Shown: positions 34,702 through 44,506 of the stretch, in pieces | How the letters are laid out: every line of letters starts with the position of its first letter | How positions within the stretch are numbered: the stretch's first letter is position 1 | DNA from: Bacillota bacterium | GTDB lineage: Bacteria; Bacillota; Clostridia; Clostridiales; Clostridiaceae | NCBI GenBank assembly: GCA_023445445.1 | Contig: JAEXLD010000073.1 | Span: forward strand, 1-64,000 | Direction of reading: 5' to 3' | Length of the DNA stretch: 64,000 nt | Notes under the pieces: model-generated | Told to the model about the DNA's origin: nothing | The model's database searches: none | The model's input: only the letters and a program-made list of their open reading frames with translations | Position numbers and translations under genes: made by a program

Positions 34702-36599
34702 TGAGAGTATTTAGTATAGCTTATAATAATTTTAAAAATAATATAAAGATATATACTATGTTTTTTATATCAATGATTTTTTCAGTAGTTGTTTTAAGTA
34801 ATTTTCGAATTATGCTAGATGGAGATGCAATGAAGGTCCTTGGTGAGATGAATGAAAGATATAGTAAGCTTATGTTACAACTTATAACTATTATTTTAGT
34901 TATTTTTATGTTTTTCTTTATTTGGTATGCATCTAATATCTTCTTAAAAAATAGAAAAAAAGAAATTGGTATTTATGCATTTATGGGTCTTGATTCCTTT
35001 GTAATAGGGAAAATATATTTTATTGAAATGATGTTAATTGGAATAAGTGCATTAATAATTGGAACAGCTATTGGAGTTGTTTTATCAAAGTTTTTCCAAA
35101 TAATAGTCTTTAAAATTGCTGATTTTAATATAGATGTAACCTTTACTGTAAGGTTAAGCTCAATAATTTATACTATAGTAATTTTTATGTGTATATTTTT
35201 ATTTATGAGTATAAAAGGGTTTATAAGTATAGTTAGAAGTAAAATTGTAGATCTTTTAAATGCAAGTAAAAAACAAGAAAAGATGCCTAAGGTTAATTTT
35301 CTTATATATATAATTGCTGTAATATCTGTAATTTTAATAGGATATGGATATTTTTTAATAAATAAACAAGCAACTAATGCTCTTAAGACTTTAATATTAG
35401 TGTGTATAGGTACCTATGGATTATTTGGGGCTGTTTTTCCAATAGTATTTAATTTCTTGATTAATAAAAAATCCATACTATATAAGGGATCAAATATTGT
35501 TACTATAAATAATTTAGCTTATAGATTTAGAAAAAATTATACGGTTTATGCCACTATAGCTATATTAACAGCAACAACAACTACAGTTCTTGGAACAGCT
35601 TTTTCAATGAAAACAAGATATGAAAATATTCAAAGAAATATTGAGTTATATTCTTTAGCAATTACATCAACAGATGATTTTAATTCAGAAGAAATATCAG
35701 ATATTCTAAAGACTTTAGGAGAAGAAAAATATTCTTTAGAGACTAAGGTTTTAAAGGTTAATAATACATTAAAAGATGTAGAAGACTATAAAAAGAATGA
35801 ATATATAGTAATACCTTATGAAAATCTATCTAATATATTAAAGGCTAATGGTGATGAAAAAGAATTAGATAAGTTTAATGAAGAAATGGTAAAGGGTAAT
35901 AATGTTATATACATTGAAAGACCTGGTACTCTTATGAGTTTTTTAATTAATGAAAAAGATATTACATTAAATGATATGGAGTTTAATATTAGTAAGAGTA
36001 CTAGAACTAGAGTTTTTGGTGAAGCATTAAATTATGCCACAATAGTTGTAAACAATGATGAATATGAAAAGCTTAAAGAAGCATCAACTGAAATAAAGTT
36101 TTATGGAATTAAAATAGAAAATGAAGAAGACATAATTAATGTTATAGATAAAGTAGGAGAAAATATTAATCCAGAAACTACAAGTGGATACTATGGACAA
36201 TATGAATTAAAAAAAATAGAATGGGTAAAGTTTATTTATGCAATTGGAGGATTCTTATTTTTAGTAATGGCATTAGCAGAAGCCAGTATAATTTATATAA
36301 AAGTTTATAGTGATGCAAAGGAAGATAAGCAAAAATATCAAACACTTTTAAATATAGGAGCATCTAAGACAGATATAAGCAAATCTATAAGAAGAGAAGT
36401 AGAATTATTTTATTTCATTCCATTAGCAGTTGGCTCTGTTCATAGCTATTTTGCCATTAGTGCTTTAGGTGATTTTATAAGTGAAAATTTAAACAATGTA
36501 TATTTATTAAGTATAATAATTTGTACAGTAATATTTGTAGTTAATTGTATTGTATCAATTATTGGATTTAAAAAGATAATAGGAATAAAGAAAAATTAA
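34701..36599 (+). CDS. BceB-type ABC transporter permease (first module)
   Basis: This 632-residue permease has the BceB layout: an N-terminal helix, a FtsX-type block of helices ending near residue 300, a large extracellular region (about residues 310-515) and a final group of helices. The N-terminal motif SNIFLKNRKKEIGIYAFMGLD is typical. The extracellular region is where peptide antibiotics are thought to be recognised. With the kinase upstream it forms the sensory complex. A terminator follows. Confidence 0.9.
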   Translation: MRVFSIAYNNFKNNIKIYTMFFISMIFSVVVLSNFRIMLDGDAMKVLGEMNERYSKLMLQLITIILVIFMFFFIWYASNIFLKNRKKEIGIYAFMGLDSFVIGKIYFIEMMLIGISALIIGTAIGVVLSKFFQIIVFKIADFNIDVTFTVRLSSIIYTIVIFMCIFLFMSIKGFISIVRSKIVDLLNASKKQEKMPKVNFLIYIIAVISVILIGYGYFLINKQATNALKTLILVCIGTYGLFGAVFPIVFNFLINKKSILYKGSNIVTINNLAYRFRKNYTVYATIAILTATTTTVLGTAFSMKTRYENIQRNIELYSLAITSTDDFNSEEISDILKTLGEEKYSLETKVLKVNNTLKDVEDYKKNEYIVIPYENLSNILKANGDEKELDKFNEEMVKGNNVIYIERPGTLMSFLINEKDITLNDMEFNISKSTRTRVFGEALNYATIVVNNDEYEKLKEASTEIKFYGIKIENEEDIINVIDKVGENINPETTSGYYGQYELKKIEWVKFIYAIGGFLFLVMALAEASIIYIKVYSDAKEDKQKYQTLLNIGASKTDISKSIRREVELFYFIPLAVGSVHSYFAISALGDFISENLNNVYLLSIIICTVIFVVNCIVSIIGFKKIIGIKKN

Positions 36600-36605
36600 C
36601 ATAAA

Positions 36606-36641
36606 GAATTCACGGTTATTAAATTAATCGTGAATTTTTCA
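36606..36641 (+). terminator. Terminator after first bceB
   Basis: Perfect arms AATTCACG and CGTGAATT plus inner pairs, followed by TTT and a T-rich run. Confidence 0.85.
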
Positions 36642-36718
36642 CTTTATATCAGTAATTATATATGAATAAAAAGGATTTATCTAACTGATAATAAATTTAT
36701 ATGAAAGGAGAGAGTAAT

Positions 36719-38374
36719 ATGGATAATTCAATGTTTTGCTATCAATGCGAACAAACTATGGGGGGAAAGGGATGTACAAAATTAGGTGTTTGTGGAAAGA
36801 CACCAGAAGTTGCAAATCTTCAGGATTTATTAATTTATCAACTTAAGGGAATAGCATGTTATGCTAAACCATTAATTGATAGGGGAGAAATAATTGATAA
36901 AGATGCAGTTAAAATAGTGGAAAATGTACTTTTCACAACTTTAACTAATGTTAATTTTGACGTAGAAGTACATATACAACTTCTAAAGGATACTCAAAAA
37001 ACAAAGGAATCATTACGTAAAAAGGCACCTAAAGGTGATTATCCAGAGGAAGCAACATATAACTTAAGTGAAACTAAACAAGAAATGCTTAAGGATGCTG
37101 TTAAAGCAGGTATAATGTATGATCAAGATTTAGATGCAGATGTAAGATCATTAAGATATACAATTCTTTATGGATTAAAAGGTATATCTGCTTATGGACA
37201 TCAAGCTAGAGTTATGGGCTTTTATAGTGATGAAGTTGATCAATTTTATTTTAGAGCATTAGAAATTATGACAAATGATAATGTTGAAATAGAAGAGCTA
37301 ATACGTTGGGTAATGAGAACAGGAGAAATATCTATAGAAGTTATGAGAGTATTAGATGATGCTCATACAACTAGATATAAGAATCCTACACCTCATAGAG
37401 CAAATGTTAATACAAGAAAAGGCCCATTTATAATTGTTTCTGGTCATAATTTAAAAGATTTAGAAATGTTATTAGAGCAAACTGAGGGTAAAGGAATAAA
37501 TATATATACTCATGGAGAAATGTTACCAAGCCATGGATATGATGGTCTTAGAAAATATAAACATTTAGTTGGAAATTATGGATCTGCATGGCAAAACCAA
37601 CAAAAAGAATTCGATAATATACCTGGATGTATTCTCATGACAACTAATTGCCTAATGAGACCAAGAGAAAGTTATAAAGATAGAATTTATAGTACTAGTG
37701 TAGTTGGTTGGGATGGAATTGTGCACATAGGAGAGGATCCAGATGGATATAAGGATTTTTCAGAAATAATTAATAAAGCTCTTGAATTAGGTGGATTTGA
37801 AGAAGATGAGGAAGAACAGGAAATATTAGTAGGTTTTGCCCATAAGACAACTTTAAGTCATGCAGACAAGATAGTGGATTCAGTTAAAGAAGGAAAGCTA
37901 AGACATTTCTTTGTAATTGGAGGCTGCGATGGAGCAAGACCAGGAAGAAATTATTATACAAAGTTTGCTGAAATGGTTCCAGATGATTGTATAATTCTAA
38001 CTCTTGCCTGTGGAAAATATAGATTTAATAAGCTAGAATTTGGAGAAGTAAATGGATTACCTAGACTTTTAGATGTAGGTCAATGTAATGATGTTTATTC
38101 TGCTGTAAAGATTGCTACATCTTTAGCTGATGCCTTTGGAACAGATGTAAATGGATTACCATTATCTATAATTTTATCATGGTATGAGCAAAAAGCTGTT
38201 GCAGATTTATTAGCACTTTTATCTCTTGGAGTAAAGGGTATTTTCTTAGGACCATCATTACCAGCATTTATATCACCAAATGTTTTACAATACTTAATAG
38301 ATACATTTAATTTAAGACCTATTAGCATGCCAGAAGATGATTTAAAAACCTGTCTTCAACAATTAGTTCAATAG
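36719..38374 (+). CDS. hcp: Hydroxylamine reductase / hybrid-cluster protein
   Basis: This 551-residue protein carries an N-terminal [4Fe-4S] site (C7, C10, C19, C25 in FCYQCEQT and KGCTKLGVCGK) and the hybrid Fe-S-O cluster, with ligand regions THGEMLPSHGY, TTNCLMRPRESY, VIGGCDGARPGR and LACGKYRFNKLE. It reduces hydroxylamine in vitro and NO in vivo and marks a response to nitrosative stress. ATG at 36719 is chosen because GGAGAG lies eight bases upstream; an upstream ATG at 36701 overlaps the ribosome binding site. A split scdA gene and a nitroreductase follow. Confidence 0.95.
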   Translation: MDNSMFCYQCEQTMGGKGCTKLGVCGKTPEVANLQDLLIYQLKGIACYAKPLIDRGEIIDKDAVKIVENVLFTTLTNVNFDVEVHIQLLKDTQKTKESLRKKAPKGDYPEEATYNLSETKQEMLKDAVKAGIMYDQDLDADVRSLRYTILYGLKGISAYGHQARVMGFYSDEVDQFYFRALEIMTNDNVEIEELIRWVMRTGEISIEVMRVLDDAHTTRYKNPTPHRANVNTRKGPFIIVSGHNLKDLEMLLEQTEGKGINIYTHGEMLPSHGYDGLRKYKHLVGNYGSAWQNQQKEFDNIPGCILMTTNCLMRPRESYKDRIYSTSVVGWDGIVHIGEDPDGYKDFSEIINKALELGGFEEDEEEQEILVGFAHKTTLSHADKIVDSVKEGKLRHFFVIGGCDGARPGRNYYTKFAEMVPDDCIILTLACGKYRFNKLEFGEVNGLPRLLDVGQCNDVYSAVKIATSLADAFGTDVNGLPLSIILSWYEQKAVADLLALLSLGVKGIFLGPSLPAFISPNVLQYLIDTFNLRPISMPEDDLKTCLQQLVQ

Positions 38375-38383
38375 TCAATAACT

Positions 38384-38414
38384 TAGGAGATATAAGCAAT
38401 TATATCTCCTTATT
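38384..38414 (+). terminator. Terminator after hcp
   Basis: Arms TAGGAGATATA and TATATCTCCTTA enclose AGCAAT, followed by a T-rich stretch. Confidence 0.8.
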
Positions 38415-38451
38415 TGTATATATAAAAAATAACTTAAAATTTTTTAAAAAT

Positions 38452-38465
38452 TTGATTTGAATCAC
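38452..38465. promoter_or_regulatory. FNR/CRP-family palindrome upstream of the scdA fragment
   Basis: TTGATTTGAATCAC matches the FNR-type consensus TTGAT-N4-ATCAA at nine of ten defined positions. It lies 71 bases ahead of the small DUF542 gene. A redox- or NO-sensing CRP/FNR regulator is the inferred ligand. Confidence 0.45.
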
Positions 38466-38535
38466 ATTTTTATTTGAATTATTTTTTTTTAATTTACTCA
38501 TAGATAAGAAAAGAACATTGGAGGGATTGATTAGT

Positions 38536-38712
38536 ATGAAGAGAATAACTAAAAATTTAACTTTAGGTGAATGTGTTGCTATTTATCCAGGAATTATTGA
38601 AAAATTTAATAATATGCAATTAGATTATTGTTGTGGTGGAAATAAGAATTTAGAAGTAGCATTAAAAGAAAAAAATGTTGATGTAGATATATTTATTGAA
38701 AATATTAAATAA
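38536..38712 (+). CDS. ScdA/RIC N-terminal (DUF542) domain, separated from its hemerythrin part
   Basis: This 58-residue product consists of the DUF542 domain alone: TLGECVAIYPGIIEKFNNM then LDYCCGGNKNLEVALKEK, with the double cysteine intact. In iron-sulfur repair protein ScdA/RIC this domain is followed by a hemerythrin-like di-iron domain. Here a stop codon falls at the domain junction and the remainder continues in the +1 frame. ATG at 38536 lies eleven bases after GGAGGG. It sits downstream of hcp, which fits repair of NO-damaged clusters. Confidence 0.75.
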   Translation: MKRITKNLTLGECVAIYPGIIEKFNNMQLDYCCGGNKNLEVALKEKNVDVDIFIENIK

Positions 38713-38935
38713 AGAACTTGAAGAGTTTAAATTTGATAATTCTTTATATATAGATTGGAATGAAAGAAATTCAGAAGAATTAATTAATCATATAGTAAAT
38801 ACTCATCATGCTAAAACCTTTGAATCTTTAAGTAGAAAATTAACTTATTTAGAAAATAAAAATATTATTGAAATTATAGAAACAAAGAAAATAAAAATTA
38901 AAAATTCAGAGTTATTAGAGAATGAAATATTTTAA
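38696..38935 (+). pseudogene. Truncated hemerythrin-domain remnant of scdA
   Basis: In the +1 frame relative to the preceding small gene, 79 residues continue the ScdA sequence: LYIDWNERNSEELINHIVNTHHAKTF carries the first helix histidines of the hemerythrin domain. The frame then drifts into a Lys/Ile/Glu-rich end and stops, so the remaining helices and metal ligands are absent. There is no separate ribosome binding site. It is most likely debris from a frameshifted and truncated gene. Confidence 0.65.
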
Positions 38936-39059
38936 ATACATATAATGCACAAGATATTGTATAAAATTTTTAGGATATATACAATAGATATTAATAGAAT
39001 AAAATGGTAAAATTAAATGAGAATAATTGTGACTTGATAATTTATAGGAGGATAATAGG

Positions 39060-39869
39060 GTGAATAATTTATGCATACGGTCAATAGAGGATTCTATAAG
39101 AAATAGGTATTCTGTTAGGAACTATAGTGGGGAACAGCTTTCAGAAGAAATAATTGAAGACATAGAGGAATATGTTAATACATTGGATAATCCCTTTAAT
39201 GTAAAGGTTAGAGTAAGATTAGTAAAAAAAGAAAAGTATGATGGCGTAGTTAAATTAGGTACTTATGGAGTAATTAGTGGAGCAAAATACTATTTAGTAG
39301 GTGTATGTGAAAAAGGCGACTTTGATTTAGAAGCACTAGGGTATACCTTTGAAAAAGCTATTTTATATTGTACTTCCTTAGGACTTGACTCTGTGTGGCT
39401 AGGAGCTAGTTTTAGTAAAAGTGCTTTTGAAAAAACAATTAATTTAAGAGAAAATGAAATATTACCAGTAATATCTCCAATTGGCTACAAAGGAGGTAAA
39501 AAGTCATTTATTTCATCTTTTATAAAAGAGCATAGAAATAATAGGATAGATTTTTCAGAATTATTTTTTGAAAAAGATTTCAATAAAAAGTTAACTAAAA
39601 AAGATGATATTAATAGTGCTGCTTTAGAAATGGTTAGATTAGCACCATCATCTTTAAATAGCCAGCCTTGGAGAGTAGTTGATAATGAAGATGAGTTTCA
39701 CATATATAGCACAGGAAAAATTAAAATGAATAGAATAGATATAGGAATAGCTCTTTGTCATTTAGATTTATTTTTAAAGGAAAAAGGTATAGATGGTGAA
39801 TTTAAAATAACTAATCCTAAATTAAATACTAAGTATAAATATGTAATTAGCTGGTTAAAAAAAGCTTAA
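39060..39869 (+). CDS. Nitroreductase-family flavoprotein (TM1586 type)
   Basis: This 269-residue protein has two related halves. The N-terminal NRYSVRNYSGEQLSEEIIEDI is the FMN-binding start, GLDSVWLGASF the central part, and EMVRLAPSSLNSQPWRVV in the second half is the usual nitroreductase motif. This matches the single-chain pseudo-dimeric nitroreductases, which reduce nitro or quinone compounds with NAD(P)H. The start is GTG, nine bases after AGGAGG. Its place after hcp and the scdA fragment suggests a stress role. Confidence 0.82.
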   Translation: MNNLCIRSIEDSIRNRYSVRNYSGEQLSEEIIEDIEEYVNTLDNPFNVKVRVRLVKKEKYDGVVKLGTYGVISGAKYYLVGVCEKGDFDLEALGYTFEKAILYCTSLGLDSVWLGASFSKSAFEKTINLRENEILPVISPIGYKGGKKSFISSFIKEHRNNRIDFSELFFEKDFNKKLTKKDDINSAALEMVRLAPSSLNSQPWRVVDNEDEFHIYSTGKIKMNRIDIGIALCHLDLFLKEKGIDGEFKITNPKLNTKYKYVISWLKKA

Positions 39870-39941
39870 GTTATATATAATTTATGAAATTATACTTATC
39901 TAATTTGAAAATATATGGAATTATATTTATTAATATTTAGA

Positions 39942-40004
39942 AACATATATTATCTTATATCCATTTAGAGAAATTAAGGATAGAAAGATATTATATGTTT
40001 TTTT
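39942..40004 (+). terminator. Long terminator after nitroreductase gene
   Basis: Arms AACATATATTATCTT and AAGATATTATATGTT pair with one mismatch, with additional TATCC/GGATA pairs inside, and seven T follow. Confidence 0.8.
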
Positions 40005-40165
40005 AATTTAATATAAAGAATATACAAATAAGAGAATTAATTTACAAAATTCATTATTTATTATTGATATTATAATACTTGTAAAGGGTTTGATTAGTCC
40101 AATAGTTATAGGATTAATAAATAATATTATTTTAAAAAATAATTAATATAAGGGTGGGATACAAA

Positions 40166-42427
40166 ATGGTATACGAAAAATTATCAAAGGTTTTAAATGA
40201 AAGATTTAAAAAGACAATAAAGGATGCAAGCAATGAAGAAATTTATTTAGCATTATTGGAGTTAACAAAGACTTCAATTAAGAAACAAGGAACTAATAAA
40301 GGTAAAAAGAAATTATATTATATTTCTGCAGAATTTTTAATTGGAAAGCTTTTATCTAATAACTTAATCAATTTAGGGTTATATGAAGAAGTTAAAAAAG
40401 TTTTACATGAAAATGGTAAAGAACTTACTGAAATTGAAGAAGTTGAATTAGAACCTTCTTTAGGTAATGGTGGCCTTGGAAGACTTGCAGCTTGTTTCTT
40501 AGATTCAATTGCTACATTAGGCCTTAATGGAGATGGAATAGGATTAAATTATCACTTTGGTTTATTTAAGCAAGTATTTGAAAATAATAAACAAAAAGCA
40601 GTTAAAAATCCTTGGATAACTAGTGAAGGTTGGTTAAATAAAACAGATATTAAATTTGAAGTTCCATTTGGTGGATTTAAGGTTATATCAACTCTATATG
40701 ATATAGATGTTACTGGATATAATAAGGCATGTAATAAACTTCATTTATTTGATATAGATACTATAGATGAATCTTTAGTAGGAGAAGGTATTGATTTTAA
40801 TAAGGAAGAAATAAAGAAAAATTTAACTTTATTCTTATATCCAGATGATAGTGATAAAGCTGGAAACTTACTTAGAATTTATCAACAATACTTTATGGTA
40901 AGTAATGGAGCGCAACTTATATTAAAGGAATTTGAAGAAAATGGATATGATATTCATAAGTTACATGAACATGTTGTAATTCAAATAAATGATACTCATC
41001 CATCAATGATAATTCCTGAATTAATTAGACTTTTAGGTAATAAGGGAATAGCAATGCAAGAAGCAATAGAAATAGTTTCTAAGACTTGTGCATATACAAA
41101 TCACACTATTTTAGCTGAAGCGTTAGAAAAATGGCCAATGGAATATTTAGATAGAGTTGCACCACAATTAATGCCAATAATAAGAGAATTAGATAATAAA
41201 GTAAAGGCTAAGTATTCTGATGAAAGAGTACAAATAATAGATAAAGATAATAGAGTTCATATGGCTCATATGGATATTCACTATGGATTTAGTGTAAATG
41301 GAGTTGCAGCTCTTCACACAGAAATTTTAGAACATGAAGAACTTAAGCCATTTTATGATATATATCCTGAAAAGTTTAATAATAAAACAAATGGTATAAC
41401 ATTTAGAAGATGGTTAATCCATTGTAATAATGAACTTTCAGATTATATAAGTAGCTTAATTGGTGAAGAATTTAAAACTGATGCAACAAAATTAGAAGAT
41501 TTATTAAAATATGTAGATAATAATGAAGTATTAAATAAATTAGAAGAAATTAAAAAGAATAATAAGGTAGCATTAAAGAAATATTTAAAGGAAACTGAAA
41601 ATATAGAAGTAGATGAAAATTCTATATTTGATATTCAAATAAAGAGACTTCACGAATATAAGAGACAACAAATGAATGTGCTTTATATAATTCACAAGTA
41701 TTTAGAAATTAAAAATGGAAATCTTCCAGAAAGACCAATTACAATGATATTTGGAGCAAAAGCAGCACCAGCATATATAATTGCTCAAGACATAATTCAT
41801 ACTATTTTATGTCTTCAAGAAATTATAAATAATGATCCAGAAGTAAATAAATATTTAAGGGTTGTTATGGTTGAAAACTATAATGTAACAAAGGCAGAGA
41901 AATTAATACCAGCTTGTGATGTATCAGAACAAATTTCATTAGCTTCAAAGGAAGCTTCAGGAACTGGTAATATGAAGTTTATGCTTAATGGTGCATTAAC
42001 TTTAGGAACTGAAGATGGAGCAAATGTTGAAATTCATGAATTAGTTGGGGATGACAATATTTATATCTTCGGTGAATCAAGTGAGGAAGTAATTGAGCAT
42101 TATAAAAAATCAGACTATGTTTCAAAGAAATACTATGAAAAACCAGAAATTAAGGAATTAGTTGATTTTATAGTAAGTGATGAAATGTTAGCTGTTGGAG
42201 ATAAAGAAAATTTAACTAGACTTAGAAATGAATTAATCAATAAAGATTGGTTTATGACATTACTAGATTTAGAAGATTATATTAAGACTAAGGAAAAAGT
42301 ATTTAGGGACTATGAAGATAGAAATACTTGGAACAGAAAAGTTTTAGTTAACATTAGTAAAGCAGGATTCTTCTCATCAGATAGAACTATTGCAGAATAC
42401 AATAGAGATATATGGAAACTTAAATAG
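40166..42427 (+). CDS. glgP: Glycogen/starch/alpha-glucan phosphorylase
   Basis: This 753-residue enzyme releases glucose-1-phosphate from alpha-1,4-glucans. LEPSLGNGGLGRLAACFLDS is the substrate and phosphate loop, and the PLP lysine is K604 in EASGTGNMKFMLNGALTLGT. It is of the short GT35 type without the N-terminal extension of animal enzymes. ATG at 40166 is preferred, since AGGGTGGG lies nine bases upstream; the GTG at 40154 overlaps that site. It is alone, without glgB, glgC or glgA, though clostridia often cluster these. Confidence 0.95.
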   Translation: MVYEKLSKVLNERFKKTIKDASNEEIYLALLELTKTSIKKQGTNKGKKKLYYISAEFLIGKLLSNNLINLGLYEEVKKVLHENGKELTEIEEVELEPSLGNGGLGRLAACFLDSIATLGLNGDGIGLNYHFGLFKQVFENNKQKAVKNPWITSEGWLNKTDIKFEVPFGGFKVISTLYDIDVTGYNKACNKLHLFDIDTIDESLVGEGIDFNKEEIKKNLTLFLYPDDSDKAGNLLRIYQQYFMVSNGAQLILKEFEENGYDIHKLHEHVVIQINDTHPSMIIPELIRLLGNKGIAMQEAIEIVSKTCAYTNHTILAEALEKWPMEYLDRVAPQLMPIIRELDNKVKAKYSDERVQIIDKDNRVHMAHMDIHYGFSVNGVAALHTEILEHEELKPFYDIYPEKFNNKTNGITFRRWLIHCNNELSDYISSLIGEEFKTDATKLEDLLKYVDNNEVLNKLEEIKKNNKVALKKYLKETENIEVDENSIFDIQIKRLHEYKRQQMNVLYIIHKYLEIKNGNLPERPITMIFGAKAAPAYIIAQDIIHTILCLQEIINNDPEVNKYLRVVMVENYNVTKAEKLIPACDVSEQISLASKEASGTGNMKFMLNGALTLGTEDGANVEIHELVGDDNIYIFGESSEEVIEHYKKSDYVSKKYYEKPEIKELVDFIVSDEMLAVGDKENLTRLRNELINKDWFMTLLDLEDYIKTKEKVFRDYEDRNTWNRKVLVNISKAGFFSSDRTIAEYNRDIWKLK

Positions 42428-42435
42428 GGAATAAG

Positions 42436-42478
42436 TAAGAGTGAAGAAGTAAGAGTTAATAGAGAAGAAGTAAGAGTT
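42436..42478. repeat. Short degenerate direct repeats after glgP
   Basis: GAAGAAGTAAGAGTTA-like units recur near 42442, 42454 and 42463, followed by AATGTAAAAATGAAATAATG. The words resemble those in the palindromic repeats at the window ends. Confidence 0.4.
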
Positions 42479-42505
42479 AGGAATGTAAAAATGAAATAAT
42501 GAAAA

Positions 42506-42539
42506 GGGAAGTGATTTGTGAGAAATCACTTCCTTTTTT
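42506..42539 (+). terminator. Terminator after glgP
   Basis: Perfect arms GGAAGTGATTT and AAATCACTTCC with seven T. Confidence 0.92.
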
Positions 42540-42646
42540 ATTTATGCTATAGATGATTGCACTGTATCATTAGTAAGAGTGTTTTGTAAAATCATGGTAT
42601 AATAAAAGAAAGGTGAAAGATAAAATAGGAAATTGGGGGGATATGA

Positions 42647-43318
42647 ATGGATAAAAAATTATTTGTACAAGCAATTACAAAATTTGTTATTGGTTTTATA
42701 ATAATAGCCTTATTATTATTCATTCCAGCAGGTACATTAAACTATTGGAATGCTTGGCTTTTTATGTGTATATTTTTTGTGCCTATATTTATTGTAGGAA
42801 TTATTTTGATGATTAAAAATCCTGAATTATTAGGTAAAAGACTAAATTCAAAAGAGAAGGAATCTGAACAGAAAACTGTACTTATTCTTGGAGGAATAAT
42901 GTTTGTTAGTGGTTTTGTAGTTTCTGGCTTAAATTATAGATTTCAGTGGATTATATTGCCTAAATGGCTTATATCTTTAGCTGCAATTGTATTTTTATTA
43001 GCTTATATAATGTATGCAGAAGTTTTAAGAGAGAATATTTATTTATCAAGAACTGTAGAAATACAAGAAAATCAAAAGGTAATAGATACAGGATTATATG
43101 GAATTGTAAGGCATCCAATGTATACCTCGACAATTTTACTCTTCTTGTCTATTCCATTAGTACTTGGTTCTCTATTTTCATTTATAATTTTTCTTTTATA
43201 TCCAATTATTATGGCAAAAAGAATTAGGAATGAAGAAGAAGTACTAGAGGAAGGATTGGAAGGATATAAGGAATATAAGAATAAGGTGAAATATAAAGTG
43301 ATTCCATTCATTTGGTAA
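42647..43318 (+). CDS. Isoprenylcysteine carboxylmethyltransferase-family membrane protein
   Basis: This 223-residue protein has five or six membrane segments and the ICMT/phospholipid-methyltransferase signature VIDTGLYGIVRHPMYTS followed by a hydrophobic pair and RIRNEEEVL near the C terminus. The motif binds S-adenosylmethionine in eukaryotic ICMT. The natural substrate of the bacterial family is not known; a lipid is plausible. It has a GGGGGG-type site and shares a terminator with the convergent helicase gene. Confidence 0.82.
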   Translation: MDKKLFVQAITKFVIGFIIIALLLFIPAGTLNYWNAWLFMCIFFVPIFIVGIILMIKNPELLGKRLNSKEKESEQKTVLILGGIMFVSGFVVSGLNYRFQWIILPKWLISLAAIVFLLAYIMYAEVLRENIYLSRTVEIQENQKVIDTGLYGIVRHPMYTSTILLFLSIPLVLGSLFSFIIFLLYPIIMAKRIRNEEEVLEEGLEGYKEYKNKVKYKVIPFIW

Positions 43319-43344
43319 AGATAAATACTAAAATTTTTAATAAT

Positions 43345-43388
43345 AAAAAATAGTAGCTTACCACTTGTATGTGGGGCTACTATTTTTT
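43345..43388. terminator. Bidirectional terminator between methyltransferase and helicase genes
   Basis: Arms AAAAAATAGTAGC and GCTACTATTTTTT with inner CCAC/GTGG give a strong two-way terminator. Confidence 0.92.
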
Positions 43389-43393
43389 CATAC

Positions 43394-44506
43394 TTATCTA
43401 AATTTTACATTACGTTCAGGAATTTCAAATTGTAAATACTCTTGAATTTCTTCTAGAATATTATAATTTTTAGGATCTGTAATAAGGCATGTATAACCAG
43501 ATTCTCCTGCACGAGCTGTTCTTCCTATTCTGTGTATATAGCTTTCAACACTTTCTGGAGCATCGTAATTATATATATGAGTAACCCCAGTTACATCTAT
43601 TCCTCTTGAGGCAACATCAGTTGCTATTAAATATTGTATTTCGCAGTTTCTAAAATCTTTCATAATTTTTTCACGTTTATTTTGAGGAATATCACTATGT
43701 ATTTTAGCAGCTTTTATACCTTTAGCAGCAAGCTTTATTTCTAATTCATCAGCACGTCTTTTTGTTCTGCAGAAGATAATAGACATAAATGGATTATCTT
43801 CTTCTAGAATCTTAATTAAAGCATCTACCTTCCATCTGTCTGTTGTTTTAACTACTTCTTGCTTAATATTAGGAATTTCTGATTCTTCCTTTTCTGTAAT
43901 ATCAATAATAGTTGGATTATCCATATATCTATAAGCTAATTTTTTCACCTTAGAATCTATAGTTGCAGAAAAACAAAGAGTTTGAAGTTTTTTTGGAGCA
44001 TAAGACATTATTTTTTCTATTTCATTTCTAAAGCCCATTAAAAGCATTTGATCTGCTTCATCTATAACCACAGTATTTAGTTTACTTAAATCTATGCTTT
44101 TTCTTTCTAAATGATCTATTAATCTCCCTGGAGTTGCAATGATAATGTTAATACCCTTATTAAGCTTCTTTAATTGAGAGCCAACATCTTTACCACCATA
44201 AGCAGCTAATATTCCTAAATCATTTATATTAAATTTATTAGCTTCTTCAGTAATTTGAATAGCTAATTCTCTAGTAGGAGATAAAATTAATACTTCTGTA
44301 TTTTTTGAATTAGGGTTTACTTTCTGAAGAATAGGTAATAAGAATGATAGGGTTTTACCAGAACCAGTTTTAGACTTTACTATTAGATCACTTTTACCAA
44401 TAATTTTAGGAATAACATCTTCTTGTACTTTAGTAGGATTTATTATACTATTTCTTTTTAATAAGTTTACTAAATCCTCATTTATTTTTAAATCTATAAA
44501 ATTCAT
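43394..44506 (-). CDS. DEAD-box ATP-dependent RNA helicase
   Basis: This 370-residue helicase consists of the two RecA-like domains with no C-terminal RNA-binding tail. Motifs seen: Walker A SKTGSGKT (near residue 45), PTRELA, TPGRLI, DEAD at 149-152, SAT, and HRIGRTARAG. It resembles the short clostridial cold-shock-type helicases. A 105-base structured leader precedes it, so post-transcriptional control is likely. The GGATGG ribosome binding site lies eight bases upstream. Confidence 0.93.
   Translation of the reverse strand: MNFIDLKINEDLVNLLKRNSIINPTKVQEDVIPKIIGKSDLIVKSKTGSGKTLSFLLPILQKVNPNSKNTEVLILSPTRELAIQITEEANKFNINDLGILAAYGGKDVGSQLKKLNKGINIIIATPGRLIDHLERKSIDLSKLNTVVIDEADQMLLMGFRNEIEKIMSYAPKKLQTLCFSATIDSKVKKLAYRYMDNPTIIDITEKEESEIPNIKQEVVKTTDRWKVDALIKILEEDNPFMSIIFCRTKRRADELEIKLAAKGIKAAKIHSDIPQNKREKIMKDFRNCEIQYLIATDVASRGIDVTGVTHIYNYDAPESVESYIHRIGRTARAGESGYTCLITDPKNYNILEEIQEYLQFEIPERNVKFR

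Noticed and set aside
36648..36690. Inverted repeat TATCAGT/ACTGATA ahead of hcp as an NO-regulator site
   Set aside because: The arms are about 28 bases apart and do not match known HcpR or NsrR patterns well enough.
38680..38720. Programmed +1 frameshift joining the two scdA parts
   Set aside because: No typical slippery sequence or stimulatory structure is visible, and the C-terminal half is truncated anyway, so gene decay is simpler.
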